From positions 92,276,347-92,340,346 of the forward strand of contig CM072887.1 in the NCBI GenBank assembly GCA_037013685.1: a stretch of 64,000 nucleotides of DNA, in the 5' to 3' direction. This DNA is from Acridotheres tristis (Eukaryota; Chordata; Aves; Passeriformes; Sturnidae). This document shows, one piece after another, positions 36,686 to 48,206 of the stretch. Made by a program: the position numbers and the translations under genes. Position 1 is the first letter of the stretch. Each line of letters opens with the position of its first letter. The notes under the pieces were generated by a model, which made no database searches, had not been told where the DNA came from, and saw only the letters and a program-made list of their open reading frames with translations.

Positions 36686-36814
36686 AGTAATAAAATTGCC
36701 TTATGTCACCTGCTGGTTGCTTCCCATCTTATTCTCTCCCCTGTCCCACTGGGAAAGGGAGTGATAGAGCAACTTCGTGACCATCTGGCATCCAGCCAAG
36801 GCCAGCCCACTACA

Positions 36815-39811
36815 GCATCTGACTGAATTTTGAGCAGATACAAATTTTAGAGCTTGATGTGCATATATTGGAAGAGAACATCTTCATTTTCATACTCTAA
36901 TATACAAAGCAAAGTAACTCCTTTTCTTCTGCCTGCACTAATCTATTAAGATACAAAGGATGTATGGGCAGGCCTTGCAATGCCAAGACTGCAAAGTCTA
37001 GATGGAGAGGATGGTACTACAGTGGTAGGAATAACCCCTCCTCTGGGAAAAGGATACCTTGGTGTTACTCTTGTCACTGAAATACCCTGAAGCTACACAC
37101 CAAAAAGGTGCAGGTAAAGGCATAGAGCAAGGCTACAGGAAATCACAGCGAACACTTTCAGGCAGGAGAATTTTAAGCCCTTTAGCAGATAGGTCCTGGC
37201 TACCTCCCCACACTTGTAACTCATCTGACAGATTGTCAGAACACACACACGCTATGCACTGCAGATACCCTGACAGTTTTCTTTAATTTCTCCTGAGTAG
37301 AAGTCATAGACCTCCTTATGGGACATTTTGCATCCTACATGCCTACCTGCTCTTTCCACAGGGCTGAATCCCTGCCAGGCAGAGCTGAGCTGGGCTGCAA
37401 TAGCCTGCAGCACACCCACATGGAGGAAAAAACTCCTCCTCTCTCTGGAATGGTCTCCAGTGAGCACACCAAAACCAGAGCTGGAGAAGTGGAGGTGCCT
37501 TGCCATCAGGGAGACAGCTGCACCTGGTGGCACTAACCTGCACTATGCTCCTGGTATCTCACTGGGCAGCCCTTGACTCCTCAAAGGTTTTCTTAGAGAT
37601 GTGGGATGTTTCCTTGCTTCTGTCTCACCCACACACCATTAACAAAGCCAGCCATGGCTTGGGCTTTCTCAGGTTTTAGTCTGGGAGAGTATTGTGAAAT
37701 GTGTTTTTATTGTGGCTTGTTGCAAGAAATCTTTTTAATGGACAACGTCAAAAAATTATGTGATTCAAAAGCACAGATTATTGAGATAATAATAATAATT
37801 ATATATATAAGGAAAATGCCAGGGAATACCAGGTGGTATTTCTCCTTGCTGCTCTGGAATTGTACTTAAGATTTATGTGTGAAGCATGTGGATTTTAAAT
37901 ATTTTGATGCCTATACTTGCACTGCAGAAGCAAATCCATTAACCATGTAAAACAGAGTAATAGTCCTTCTATGCATCTTTGTTACAAAGAAACTAATTGT
38001 CATTAAAAATTAAAGTTTATGGTTTTGTGCTAGGACTTCTCAACAAAACTCTCCCAGTGGCCTGCTTTATTCTATTGTGTAGGAGTCACATAGATACAAA
38101 GATATTCAGTTCAAAAATTATGAACAAAGTAAAAGAGGATGTTTTAAGTATAAATGTTACCACAATAAAAATAAAAAAGGAAACATCCTAGCTATTAACC
38201 TGCATTTATGGTGCTGGTATCACAGATCTTACCTGCTGTGAAGAGAACTCATACAATAAGTTGTGAATCATTACTTCAGCTATCCAGGAAGTTATTTAAT
38301 GCTTTATAATTTATTAGTAGTTTGGCTTTTAGAAACTATTTGATAAATCAAATTTCAAATTTATAAAAATTAGAAATCACCTATATAAATGGGGAAAACT
38401 GAAGTCTCTACTGTGTAAGGACCAGAGTCTGTAAATATTATTTGGTATTACAGGTCAAACAAGGTTTTTATACTTTTGTCACTTTGGAGAAGTTGATGCT
38501 CTAGACATAAATAGCATTCTATCATTAATGAGAGACCCACCTAGATGAATCAGATGTCTGATATTTCATCTAACTATTCTCTCTGTCCAGGTGAAAGTTA
38601 GCCTGAAAACTGGGAACTAGGGATAATTTTTCCAATAGCTGCTTTGTTGTTCTATGTAAGCCAAGTCCATTGAGTCACCTTCTGGCCCAAAACCCAAACT
38701 GAAGCAGCAGCACACTACAGAATTCATGCATAGGCAGAACTGGGACATTTCACTCCTGATGGACAACTGCAAGTGACAGCAGAAAACCAGAGAAGGATGG
38801 ATTATTTTTAGGAATACTTATTTCATAGATTTATGCTATACAATTCTTTCATGCAAAGAGAGCAAACAGAGAAGGATGCTTGTGCCACATTCATGCCCTT
38901 GGCAATGTTTGATAGCACAGGGGGTTATAGATTTCAGAACACAAAGCAACTACCCACACCTCCTTCCCCAATGAGCAGGCATTCTTATGGATATAATAGC
39001 TTTCTCTTTAAGATAGAAATATTACCCACATTTCATTCAATGTTGAACAATGGGATAGTTTATTGTAAACCCCAGTCATCTGGAGAGATTTTGCTGAAGG
39101 TAGGATAAAACAAGGATAGGTCTCAGTAAACAGATGATAATTTTTTCAGTACCAGTTAAACAGTTATACTTCTGGTGGTGATTTTTAAGGAGGGAGATCA
39201 TCATTTGTGCAGTCAGTTTTTAAGAATACAAAATTGGAAGAGTGGTAGGGCAGTTTTAATCTGTCAGCTGATGATACCACACTGTTAAAACTATGTAGCT
39301 TCAATGCATTGCTCTAATCTTCAATCAGTTTAGTGTGTACATGCCACTAGGCGACCCAAAGATGCCACACAGAGAAAGGGCATTTTTGATGCCTATTGAG
39401 GTGGAAAGAAAGAGGTAAAACACACAGAAATATCTCTGTTTCTCTGCAGTTTATGCTACTCCAGTGCAGTGGGAGGAATCAAGGGAGCTTGGGGAATCCG
39501 CAGGAGTGTTACTAAGCTGGTAGTCAAAAAATACATGATATGCTCTTGGGGATAGTCTTAAACTGAGCACTGGAGATCAAACTGCTGTCTCACCTCTTGA
39601 GAGACAGGCAATAGAGGCACACCTTATCTACAACATGAGAGATTGAGCTGCAAATCAAATATCTGACAAATGGAGATGAGAGAATCTTATCTTATAAACG
39701 GCTGCCATGATTCATCTTTGATTATTTTCTTCGTTTTGCACAGTTAGAAAAATGTTACTAATGTTACTCAGACCACAAAGAGCTCCAAAATTTAGCTGTC
39801 AGAGGTCTTGG
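36815..39811. other. Unique sequence after the LTR
   Basis: No gene is supported. A GC-richer patch at about 37320-37570 opens overlapping frames in two plus and two minus frames at once (up to 93 codons), so openness is not evidence of coding there. Short ATA/TA runs occur at about 37785-37811. The remainder is AT-rich. Confidence 0.45.
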
Positions 39812-39833
39812 AAAAAAAAAAAAAAAAAAAAAA
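39812..39833. repeat. Poly(A) run, 22 bases
   Basis: Uninterrupted A22. The sequence upstream shows no recognisable gene or retrocopy, so I do not call it a retroposed tail. Confidence 0.92.
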
Positions 39834-40374
39834 GAGAAGTCCCTGCCTCTTTAGTAACACTCATTTAAGTATTTTGTACAAAGCAGAATTACTTTCATAG
39901 AAAAATTTCCCCAATTTTAGAGTACTGGAGTGGGGAAGGACTCTGAAATTGATCAGAGGAGTATTTGGATCTGTGCCAACTACATCCTAGGACAGCAAGC
40001 TAAGTACTCCCCTATAAAGAAATTATTAACAATTAACACATTTCTTCAGCTCTCTACATTTTGGGGTTTTTTTAAGGCTTGCAAGGGGCAGTGAGGCTGT
40101 ACAAAGTTAGTCCTCCGACCAGGCCAAATTTTTGACTGTTTTGTTTTTGGGGTTTTTTTTGCATGATGCTTCTAGAGTTTTCATTTGCCATCAGAGAAAT
40201 AAGCACAAGAACTGGCAAAAGGGTACAGGAACACTGTTTTATTGGTAAATGTGTATGTGGAATGATTTTTTATGTATCCATTTTCTTAACTACAAGCTAA
40301 AGTAAATGTAATTTTAGAGACTTTTCTTTTCTTTCTGTCTTGACTATCCAGTTGAAAATAGATTGTTTTCAGCT

Positions 40375-41140
40375 TGTTTGTTTTTAATTCTTCATTTCAT
40401 GTTGCTTTCAAGGAAATGTCACCTCTCAAAAACAAAAGGTTAAGTCATGCAATGCTGAACTATATAATCAGTCCGCTTGACAAGCCTACGCTGCTGAAAA
40501 TATTAAAGAATGAGCACCCGACTAGTAGACAAGCCATCTCCCCTGACATAATTTCCTTTTTCAGTGTTTTAATTATTCTCATGGGTCGTCCCATCTTCAT
40601 GCACATCAGCATTGATGTTACCTCATGACTGGTAAACACCAGCAATTTATTTTTTTAAAACCAGAATCTAGAATTAGCAATGAAATTTCCTGAGTCTGTC
40701 CCAGTTGCACTGGTGTGATGAAAGACTAAAGAGCTCTGTCACTCAGCATTTGCATTGCTTATTCCAGCCAAAACCCTATTAAAAAAGCTACCAAAAATGT
40801 TTTGACACAGACAAGATTCCAAAGTATAAGCAGCCTGTTTATTTACACAAATGTTCTGTACAATTAATGCAGTATCCTACTGAATTTCAGACTGCCTTAG
40901 ACTGATGAGGTTTTGTTACACAAACAGACAAAAAGCCATGAGGTAACTGCAGCTAATTTGCTTTTGGAGTGCTTGGAGAAAGGGGCAATTCATTTTGTGG
41001 CTCTCATTTAAACACCAAGAGAAGATATTGTGATCTGCGAACTAGAACAGAAATATTATTGTTATGTTACATAGTGTGGAAATTCATATCAATGCAAATG
41101 AGGGGGGAAATTGTTAAATAAAATAAACCACTACTTCAGT
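40375..41140. promoter_or_regulatory. Candidate conserved non-coding block (unproven)
   Basis: The stretch is repeat-free and keeps several CpGs in its first part (near 40472, 40489, 40519 and 40587). An octamer-like ATGCAAAT lies at about 41093-41100. An 84-codon plus-strand frame and a 61-codon minus-strand frame cover part of it, but neither matches a protein I know. Its texture is like that of vertebrate conserved non-coding elements around developmental genes. This is a judgement by eye; a cross-species alignment is the only real test. Confidence 0.25.
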
Positions 41141-43543
41141 ATCTGTGGGTATTTTCCTTTGACCCATCTTGAGGAAAAGATGCTCCTTTAAATTCGATAC
41201 TGATTTTTGTGGCAGGTAAGTAAATGATTTGTACCTTTCAAAGGTGTCCTGCTACTTGCTGTCCATATTTTTTCATATTTAAAATAATGGACCAGGAAGA
41301 ATAGCAAAATTATATACATGATTAAAGAAGGCAATATTTACACTGTGTTACTGATTTATTCTTTGTATTCACTTGTTTAAACAAATAATTAATTCATGTT
41401 GAAGCGTCTTCATATGCATGGATTTGAAGATAGTCTACTCTTGATCACAAATAAAACAGCATGAATGCTGGTCCAGTCTTCAGTGCTGGCTTCCTCACTG
41501 ACATGTACTGTGTGCTTGTCATTCTTTGTAATTATGAATTTGAACAACTGAAAATGGGAAACAGACACTTGGCATTCTTTGCTGAAATCAGATTTTAAAA
41601 CATGGAAATCTGAAATATGATCTGAATGTGATTACAGATTTAACTACAAGCATTGGGGGTGAAAAAACATAATAAGCCTTTGAGGTATCAGCAGAATAAG
41701 GTCAGGACAGTATAAGAGTCACAAAAATTTACATATAACTTGCATAAACAGAACAAAATAGCATTAATTGGACTCAGAATAATAAAATAGATACTCCGGG
41801 GGTCATGCGTATTTGCTCTTTGACTTGGCACACAGATGTTTCTCATAGTTCATTATTTTGTTGTGATTAATGTCCATTCACAAGTCAAGCTCTGATACAG
41901 CAATATATCCTCATTTAATCGCACATTGAACTGCAAAATATATACTTTACTATTTTTTTGGGGGTTGCAGCACAGACATAATCACTACTAAATCTATTAT
42001 TAAATTATAAATATTTAAATTAGTGAATCTAATAATATTTGCTTTATACACATTTGGGTCACAACTTCAAAACCATGAGTACTTCAGCTGAAAAACTTAA
42101 CACGTATTTCAAAGGGTAAACAATGTCCCTGTTTGCTACCATTGGATATGCATCAATGATCTAAGCTATGATGCTGTCATCATCTCCCATGCCCTTTATC
42201 CATGTGGCATTCCCTGTGCCACACTGTACATCTCAGCCTGTCCTGCTGTAGCCCTGAGCATGGTTTATTACACCTGTGACATTTTGGGAGCCTTTTGCTA
42301 AGAAAGAAGAATACCAGACTGGACACCAGAAGATTACAACTGATTGCCTACTGGTTGGCTTGGTCAATATCTTTATGTTTTAGTGCCTCAGAGCAAAATT
42401 CATCCTTCAGGCACTGCTTTGAGAAAAGAATGAGGAAAAGTCACTAAGGCAGAAACAGTCCCTTGAAGATGCTCCACAACTCTGGAACTGCACCCACAGC
42501 AAGACTTCTCCTGACTCAGCTACACTGGAACAGGTGGGTTTGGAATAAGAGTATAGGCTTTGCCAGGGGTATAAAGGAAAACAGGAATATATAGTGTATC
42601 TTCCCATACATGTGTTTATAGTTTTTACTCGGAAGTTTTTTACTAACGTAAAAAACAAGGCCCAAGAAATTGTAATTAACTTATTTATAATTTTTAGACT
42701 AATGCTAGTTATATTGAATAATATAACTAATGCAAATGAGATGGTAATTTGGCCCTGCTCTGAAGAGTTACAACAACACAGGAAATGCAGAACAGAAAAT
42801 AAAATCTGCAGCACCATTCTTGCGATCTGAGAAAAAGTACTTTGCTTTCTGCTTCTTTGCCCCACACCACAAGCGCAAAAAAAGAAAAAAAAAATCTGTA
42901 AAGATCAAATAGTTCAATGGTCAAACTTGCCTCTATCAAGTGATGCAAAATAGTCTTTACTAAAAACAGAGCACAAAAATTAATCTAAATGATTCAAAGT
43001 AACACAATAGTCTTTCACAGTATAAATACTTTAGTGTTGACATTTGTTACAGTAACAGCTAGTAATAACCTTTTGTTCTTTGAGTTTAGGGGATATTTTG
43101 GATTTACCATAGGGAAAGATACAACAGACTAGTGGTGGGGTTTTTTTTCAAAAGGAGATGATTAGGTAAACCAGAGGAGCACATAAACTGCAAATGCACA
43201 ACCTAAAACACCAGAAGTTGTCATGCTTTCTGATATTTCATATGATTTTTCCAAACAAGTAATTAGCTTATATTTTTCCATATACATCTTTATATTCAAC
43301 TCAGTATCCTAGATATTTTATTTAAAAATCCTAAAAGTAGTAGTGTAAATAGGCAAGACAGTCATCTTCCTACATTTTTTAACTGATTAAGCAACATTAT
43401 AGCTTTCAGAGAAGAAAATGCTATAATTAAGTCTATCAATTTCATTACGACTTCACTGTTTTCACCTGCTCATCCTCCTTCTCCAGAATCATCCTACTGT
43501 ACCTCAATTCATCCAAAATAGCATCTGGAATATATCATTGTAA
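41141..43543. other. AT-rich unique sequence, no gene found
   Basis: A consensus splice donor GGCAG|GTAAGT sits at about 41210-41219, but all three frames upstream of it are closed by stops within about 60 bases, so a coding exon is unlikely. The longest open frame of the window (42407-42865, minus, 152 codons) is hydrophobic, AT-rich and unrecognised, with overlapping frames on both strands; I do not call it a gene. Confidence 0.45.
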
Positions 43544-43643
43544 TTTGTGGCTTTTTGTGAATGCTGTTTTTAGAAAGTCCACTAAAAACATGTTGATCCC
43601 TGTGAATTGGGTGTACAGAATAAATGAAAACAGAGGGGCCCAC

Positions 43644-43817
43644 ATGCAGCCTTGGGGACGGTCTGCCTTGGGAAGGCTGCTGTGGCTCCTGCTCCTCGTC
43701 ACCCACAGCGTCCTTGTTGCAAAAGGCACACCTGCATGGGAGGCAGCTCAGCTATCAGAGCACACAGCAGCTGCTGCCAAGCACGCCCTGTTTGCAGCAC
43801 AGAGAGCTGGGAGGTGA
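43644..43817 (+). CDS. Possible secreted-protein first exon or chance ORF
   Basis: An ATG at 43644 opens 57 codons ending in TGA at 43815-43817. The N-terminus looks like a signal peptide: positively charged start (R6, R11), then a hydrophobic core LLWLLLLVTHSVLVA at residues 12-26. The next residues are alanine-rich and could be helical. A donor-like GAG|GTGACT straddles 43813/43814, just before the stop, so the frame could continue in another exon. It lies in a GC-richer, CpG-containing patch (about 43640-44330), which is unusual in this window and would fit a promoter or first exon. Against it: the same patch is also open in two other plus-strand frames, no family is recognised and no downstream exon is visible. 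Treat it as a weak candidate. Confidence 0.2.
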   Translation: MQPWGRSALGRLLWLLLLVTHSVLVAKGTPAWEAAQLSEHTAAAAKHALFAAQRAGR

Positions 43818-46550
43818 CTAAAAGCCACGAGATGATGCCATGCTGTGCCAGCAGAAGAGGCTGTCCACTCCTGCCCGCTGCCCAGGCACCTTCTCATATG
43901 CTCACTTGGCTGCTTATCTTGCCCGATGCCAAGCCCATTCAGTTCCCTGAGCTGGCAGGAAACAAATACCGAAATAAATTAATTTCTAAAAAGTTAATTT
44001 CTGCTGGCATATTGAGCTAGATCCTGGCTTCAGAGAGAGAGCAGAACTGCATGCCCAGGGATGAGGGGGACATGAGGTGGAGCAGAATGCCCTCAGCTTA
44101 TGCCAGCAGAGAGAGGAGGTCAGTGCTCTCTTCTGAGCTCACCCCGAGTTAGCCAAGCACCGATTTCAACTGTAAACAGCTTTCTTAGATGTTTAAAAGT
44201 TAAACCAAGCCCTTTAGAGAGGACACGTCCAGAACTGAGGGGTCAATAATCTCAGCGGGAGGCTAAGGACAGCAGGCCAGGTTAGGGATCCCCTTGCCTA
44301 TCTGAGCTGCTTCACATTAGCACATCTTCTTTTGAGACAAGGGTAAGAGAGCTTAAACTCAAAACATCAAAATGTAACACGAAGGGTAAATTGTGAGAAT
44401 TGGAGACTAGAGTCAGGAGAATTTTCAACTGAAACTTTTTACTCAGTGCCATGAAAAAGCAGCAACCAGATCTGATGGCATCAAACACTCCTAGGATGAA
44501 CCCACATCAGAGTCCTCACACAGTCAGCTACACTTTGATGGGTACAAATATAATTTCTCAAACTGCTGATATAACCAATAACAATGTTTTTTCAAAAATT
44601 TCAAACTAAAAATCAAGTTTCCAGTGAATTACATTCGCCCAATACTAAGGCTGTAATTTCTCCTTAAAACATACCTGAATTTTTTGAGTCCCCCAGGACA
44701 GTGAAACTACTCTGCATGAATGATTCCTTCATGTGAGAAATTATCATACACTTTGTAAGCATAAATGGAGTTTGGAAGTTATGTCTGACAAAGAGGATGT
44801 CCCTCATGAGACTGCCAAAGTAATTCATATGCAGTTTATGAAATGTAGGTGATGTTGTAAAACTGCCGTGTCACTGAAAGCCTTTATGTATGTGAAGTCT
44901 GCTATTTGTGGTAGTGTTTCTGTCATTTAGCTCCCAGTTCAGAGATGGTGAGCAAACTGTTACATGGAGAAGACACACCCAACAGTGAAACACCCTGCTT
45001 TTTAATTTAGAGAGAACTTTTGTGGCAGAGAAATTTCCCTGGATGGCTTCCAGATTTTGGTTGGTGACCATCTAAATAAAAATAACCAAGGCAGTACTGG
45101 AAGCAGGGATCAGAACTACATACCTTTGCTCCCAGAGGAGAGCTCTGAACAGACAGCAATATCTCCTTATCTTCTCCTGGAGAGACAAATTTCAAAAGAA
45201 ACACAGTGCAGAGTTTTTCTTCTCTAAAATGATCCATAAAAGTTGCAAGATTTATTATGACTCAGGTTTATCCCTCCAAGGGCTGAAAATTAGACTTCTT
45301 CAGCTGCCAAATGGATAGAAGCAACTTCGAACTAAGCTGGGGCTTAGATATACCCAGTGACTTCAGCTCCCAGAGAGAGTCACCTGACTTAAAACCTTTT
45401 TGGGTCTGGACCCAAGAGTCTTAACTGCATTTGCCTGGCTGCACTTACCTAACAGCTTTCCTAAGTCAGCTGCTCCAAAGCTGGTCTTGTCCTTGTACTA
45501 CACACAAAGATCATTCTTCTTTAGGCAGTTCTTGAATTTAATGTTAGATGTTGTAGTATATGGATTCATTTGCAGATAAATTCACAATATCTTATGAAAT
45601 TCTGGCAATGGAATAACATTCTGCTCTTTGTACTTTGGCCTCAAGAAGTGTTATTTTTTTCACTAAATTAAGTGTAATTGTGTTAAAATAAATATACTTG
45701 TTCTCTCATTCTGTCATTATAGATTATCATTATGGCGTTGCACTAATGTGCTATTTTCCACATGTCCAGGGATTTACAGGACTCCTTCATGCTTTGAAAC
45801 AAGCCATTACATATACAACAAAAACACCATTCTTAGTCTAATCATGTATTGCTTTGCCTCTGTTTTTTCCTGAGGCTTCTTTGTTTTCTGGAATTTTACA
45901 ATATACATGCAAATATCTAATGTACTTGGTGCCTATTTCTTTTAAAAATCCTGTGCGAAATAGCAGCGGACAGCAATAACAAATGGTTAAAATCAGCCAC
46001 CATAGAATTATAGAATATTCTGTGCTAGCAAAAAAACTGACCCAGCAGTTGCTTTTAAATTTTTTGTTGTTTTTGTTGTTTTTTATTTGTCAGATAGTTG
46101 CTGGAAGAGGAAATGAGGAACAATTCTTTAAAGCATCTTTAACAATTCTTTGTGGTTCAGATTCAGTCTGATCCAAATCACTGTTGGCAGCTGCACTATT
46201 AATTTGCATTATGCAGAGAGAACTCAGCAGAGAGCACTCTGCTTCTCTTTCTTTCTTTTTTTCTCTCAAAAATTTACTATTACAGACGTTCCAATCCCAT
46301 GCTCCAGATGGGAGAGCACAGAGGAGCACATGATGGCTCACTTGCTACTGATGTGTTCGTGTTCCTGTCCAACAAATACTGATGGTCTGAATTAAGTACT
46401 CACTTGAAGGGACTGGGAAATGCTCCAAAATTCCCCAGTTCAGGTGTGTCCAAAGAAGGTCTCTTGGCTATATTTACTTTTAGCATCCTTTGCAGTCCCT
46501 ACTGACACACACCTCACATTGATTTCAAAAGGAAATTTTATGAATCCATA
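43818..46550. other. GC-richer island tail, then unique AT-rich sequence
   Basis: The first 500 bases keep several CpGs (for example near 43830, 43880, 43923, 44146, 44161 and 44227) and then composition returns to AT-rich. No exon is supported. A TAGAATTATAGAAT string at about 46005-46018 resembles a CR1 end in reverse but lacks the neighbouring blocks. Confidence 0.4.
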
Positions 46551-46552
46551 TT

Positions 46553-46599
46553 GACACTTTCAACGGGGACACGGGACACTTTCAACACTGACACTTTGA
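46553..46599. repeat. Short imperfect tandem repeat of a GACACTTT unit
   Basis: GACACTTTCAAC occurs at 46553-46564 and again at 46575-46586, and a third partial copy (GACACTTTGAG) starts at about 46590. Spacing is about 22 then 15 bases. On the minus strand it reads as a degenerate VLKVS-type peptide repeat, most likely without meaning. Confidence 0.7.
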
Positions 46600-48190
46600 G
46601 CACATTGACCTTATGCTTTAATATGTGTAGCATCATTAGCCCTTTCATTCCTGCATATTTCCTGCTGGAAATAAGTACTTTGGTTACTTCTTTTTGATAG
46701 TGGCTTCTGCATGAACTCAACAGGATAAGTTACTCATGAAGTCATGTGGAAAGGCTGATGAGATAAAACTGAGAAGAAATGAATGGGGCGGATAGGAGGC
46801 TATTGTACAACGGCATTTGCAAATGCCATTAAGGAGCCTGGAGGAGATACCTGGTCTAGGCAAGTAATGGGAATAAATTGTGCTGCAAAGTAAAAAACAA
46901 AGCTGATATGCAAGACAGAGGGAGAGAAGCCACTGGGGAGGTGTTCATAGTGCAAGTTTCTGACTCTCACTCCAAGCTAGCTCAGGTGCCACTACCCTGA
47001 TGGTACTTTGGAGAACAGCAGCAACCAGTCTGCCTCTTCTCCTGGTGCAATGTGGGCAATCCTTGACTTTCACAGCACTCAACAACTGACCAAGGTGTGC
47101 CAGGAAGCATTGCACTCTGTCAGAGACAGCAAGAGTGCCTCAGAACTGGGTGAAAATCCGAAAGGGGTCTGTCCACAGAGAACTGTAAAACAGGCAGTGG
47201 TTGCAGGAGAATGAGCAGATGGAGCAACAAAGCAAGATCTGAGGATAGACCCAGTGTGTGTGGACAGGGCAGGGAAACAATAGCTAATTCTGGAGCCTAT
47301 CAGGAGACCACAGTCCTAAAAGAGTGCTTGCTTTGCTATATAAGCACAGCTCCAAGTCCTTATACTGGGTTTTGTCTTTCCTTAGTTTGATGTCTTACAA
47401 GTAAAGAGAGAAAAGATGCTACAGGGATAGCATCTGCTGCCCTCTGAAAACCACTACCAAGACCTGAGACAGATGGAGGCGTCTCCCTGCCTGTAATGCT
47501 TGAATCAGCAGCTTTTGTACAATGTAGCTTCAAAGCTGCTCAAGCTTCAGAGTAGCTTGTTTATGACTGCTGCAACCTTAATGAGTGCTTAACTTGTGGT
47601 GGAAATACCCAGCTGCCTATCTTTGCGGTAACGGACATGGAGATAACCACAATTTGCTCTTACACAAATGGCAGAAATAGTGAGATATACAGTTCTTCCA
47701 AAAGGTTGCTATTGTTGAGCCTTGCAGTACTTGGAGTTAAACAGAAGGTCTTGGGAGGTGAGATCTAGCTAAAATTACCTGCAAGGACTATTGATGTCTC
47801 TGCTAAAGCAAAGTAAATGACAGGATGAGAAAACGTCTGCTGAGAACAGAAGAGAGTGAATACTCAGAAGATGATTAAAACTCCAGTGGCTACCATTAAG
47901 GATTGGAACAAATCTTCAGAATTTTAAGTTTTGACCATAAAAAAGGTTGAAATTTTCTTTATCGGTGACACAGGTATGCAAATGGTTTTCAAAAAATATT
48001 ACCCTCATGTTTTCTTACATCTACCACAATATGACTTATATTGGCCTGTATTGGCATACTTCTGGATATAGGTAGAGTGAGGGCTTGTCCATTACTAGAA
48101 TAGACTGCCTTGAGTTTCTTTGCTGGGTGAGTCTACTATGCTGCAATACCTTGAAAATAAATGACGAACTGCTCATAATTTCTCTTTCTT
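46600..48190. other. Unique sequence with a possible TATA-type promoter
   Basis: Contains a 16-bp palindrome at 46812-46827 (described separately) and a TATATAAGCA at about 47337-47346 in moderately GC-rich surroundings. No following open frame is recognised. Otherwise no gene or repeat family is seen. Confidence 0.4.
46812..46827. promoter_or_regulatory. Perfect 16-bp palindrome GGCATTTGCAAATGCC
   Basis: The 16 bases equal their own reverse complement. The centre ATTTGCAAAT resembles paired POU-octamer half sites or a C/EBP-like TTGCAA core. Binding is inferred from motif shape only. Confidence 0.35.
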
Positions 48191-48206
48191 AAAAAAAAAA
48201 AAAAAA
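48191..48206. repeat. Poly(A) run, 16 bases
   Basis: A16 followed by GATTAGG; no retrocopy body is recognised upstream. Confidence 0.9.

Larger units (their letters stand above)
36100..36814 (+). mobile_element. Solo LTR of an avian endogenous retrovirus
   Basis: The pattern matches a widespread avian ERV LTR in order: a 'gtgttgataacaga' block (about 36206), 'gaggggacacaaccagggca' (about 36299), 'gctgacccaaattag', 'aaagggatattgcatacc', a TATA box ATATAAAAG at 36371-36379, a purine-rich 'gaggaggaagggggg' leader, an AATAAA at 36689-36694, then 'tctcccctgtcccactggg' and the 3' end 'catccagccaaggccagccc' followed by ACTACA at 36809-36814. No gag, pol or env sequence flanks it, so it is a solo LTR left by recombination or a decayed end. 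The 5' end is not clear. A pyrimidine array has expanded inside it, upstream of the poly(A) signal. The assignment to class is from memory of the pattern. Confidence 0.88.

Noticed and set aside
36510..36764. 84-codon frame rich in alternating Phe and Ser
   Set aside because: It is only a translation of the (CTTTTT)n array in the LTR.
39812..39833. A22 run as a possible retrocopy tail
   Set aside because: No gene-like body or target-site duplication is visible upstream.
41205..41222. Consensus splice donor GGCAG|GTAAGT
   Set aside because: All upstream frames close within about 60 bases and no acceptor pairs with it convincingly; at most it could belong to a non-coding RNA.
42407..42865. 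Longest open frame in the window, 152 codons, minus strand
   Set aside because: Composition is hydrophobic and AT-driven, no domain is recognised, and other frames on both strands are open over the same bases.
46001..46020. String resembling a reverse-strand CR1 end (TAGAATTATAGAAT)
   Set aside because: The blocks that should follow a CR1 end are absent, so it is probably chance in AT-rich DNA.
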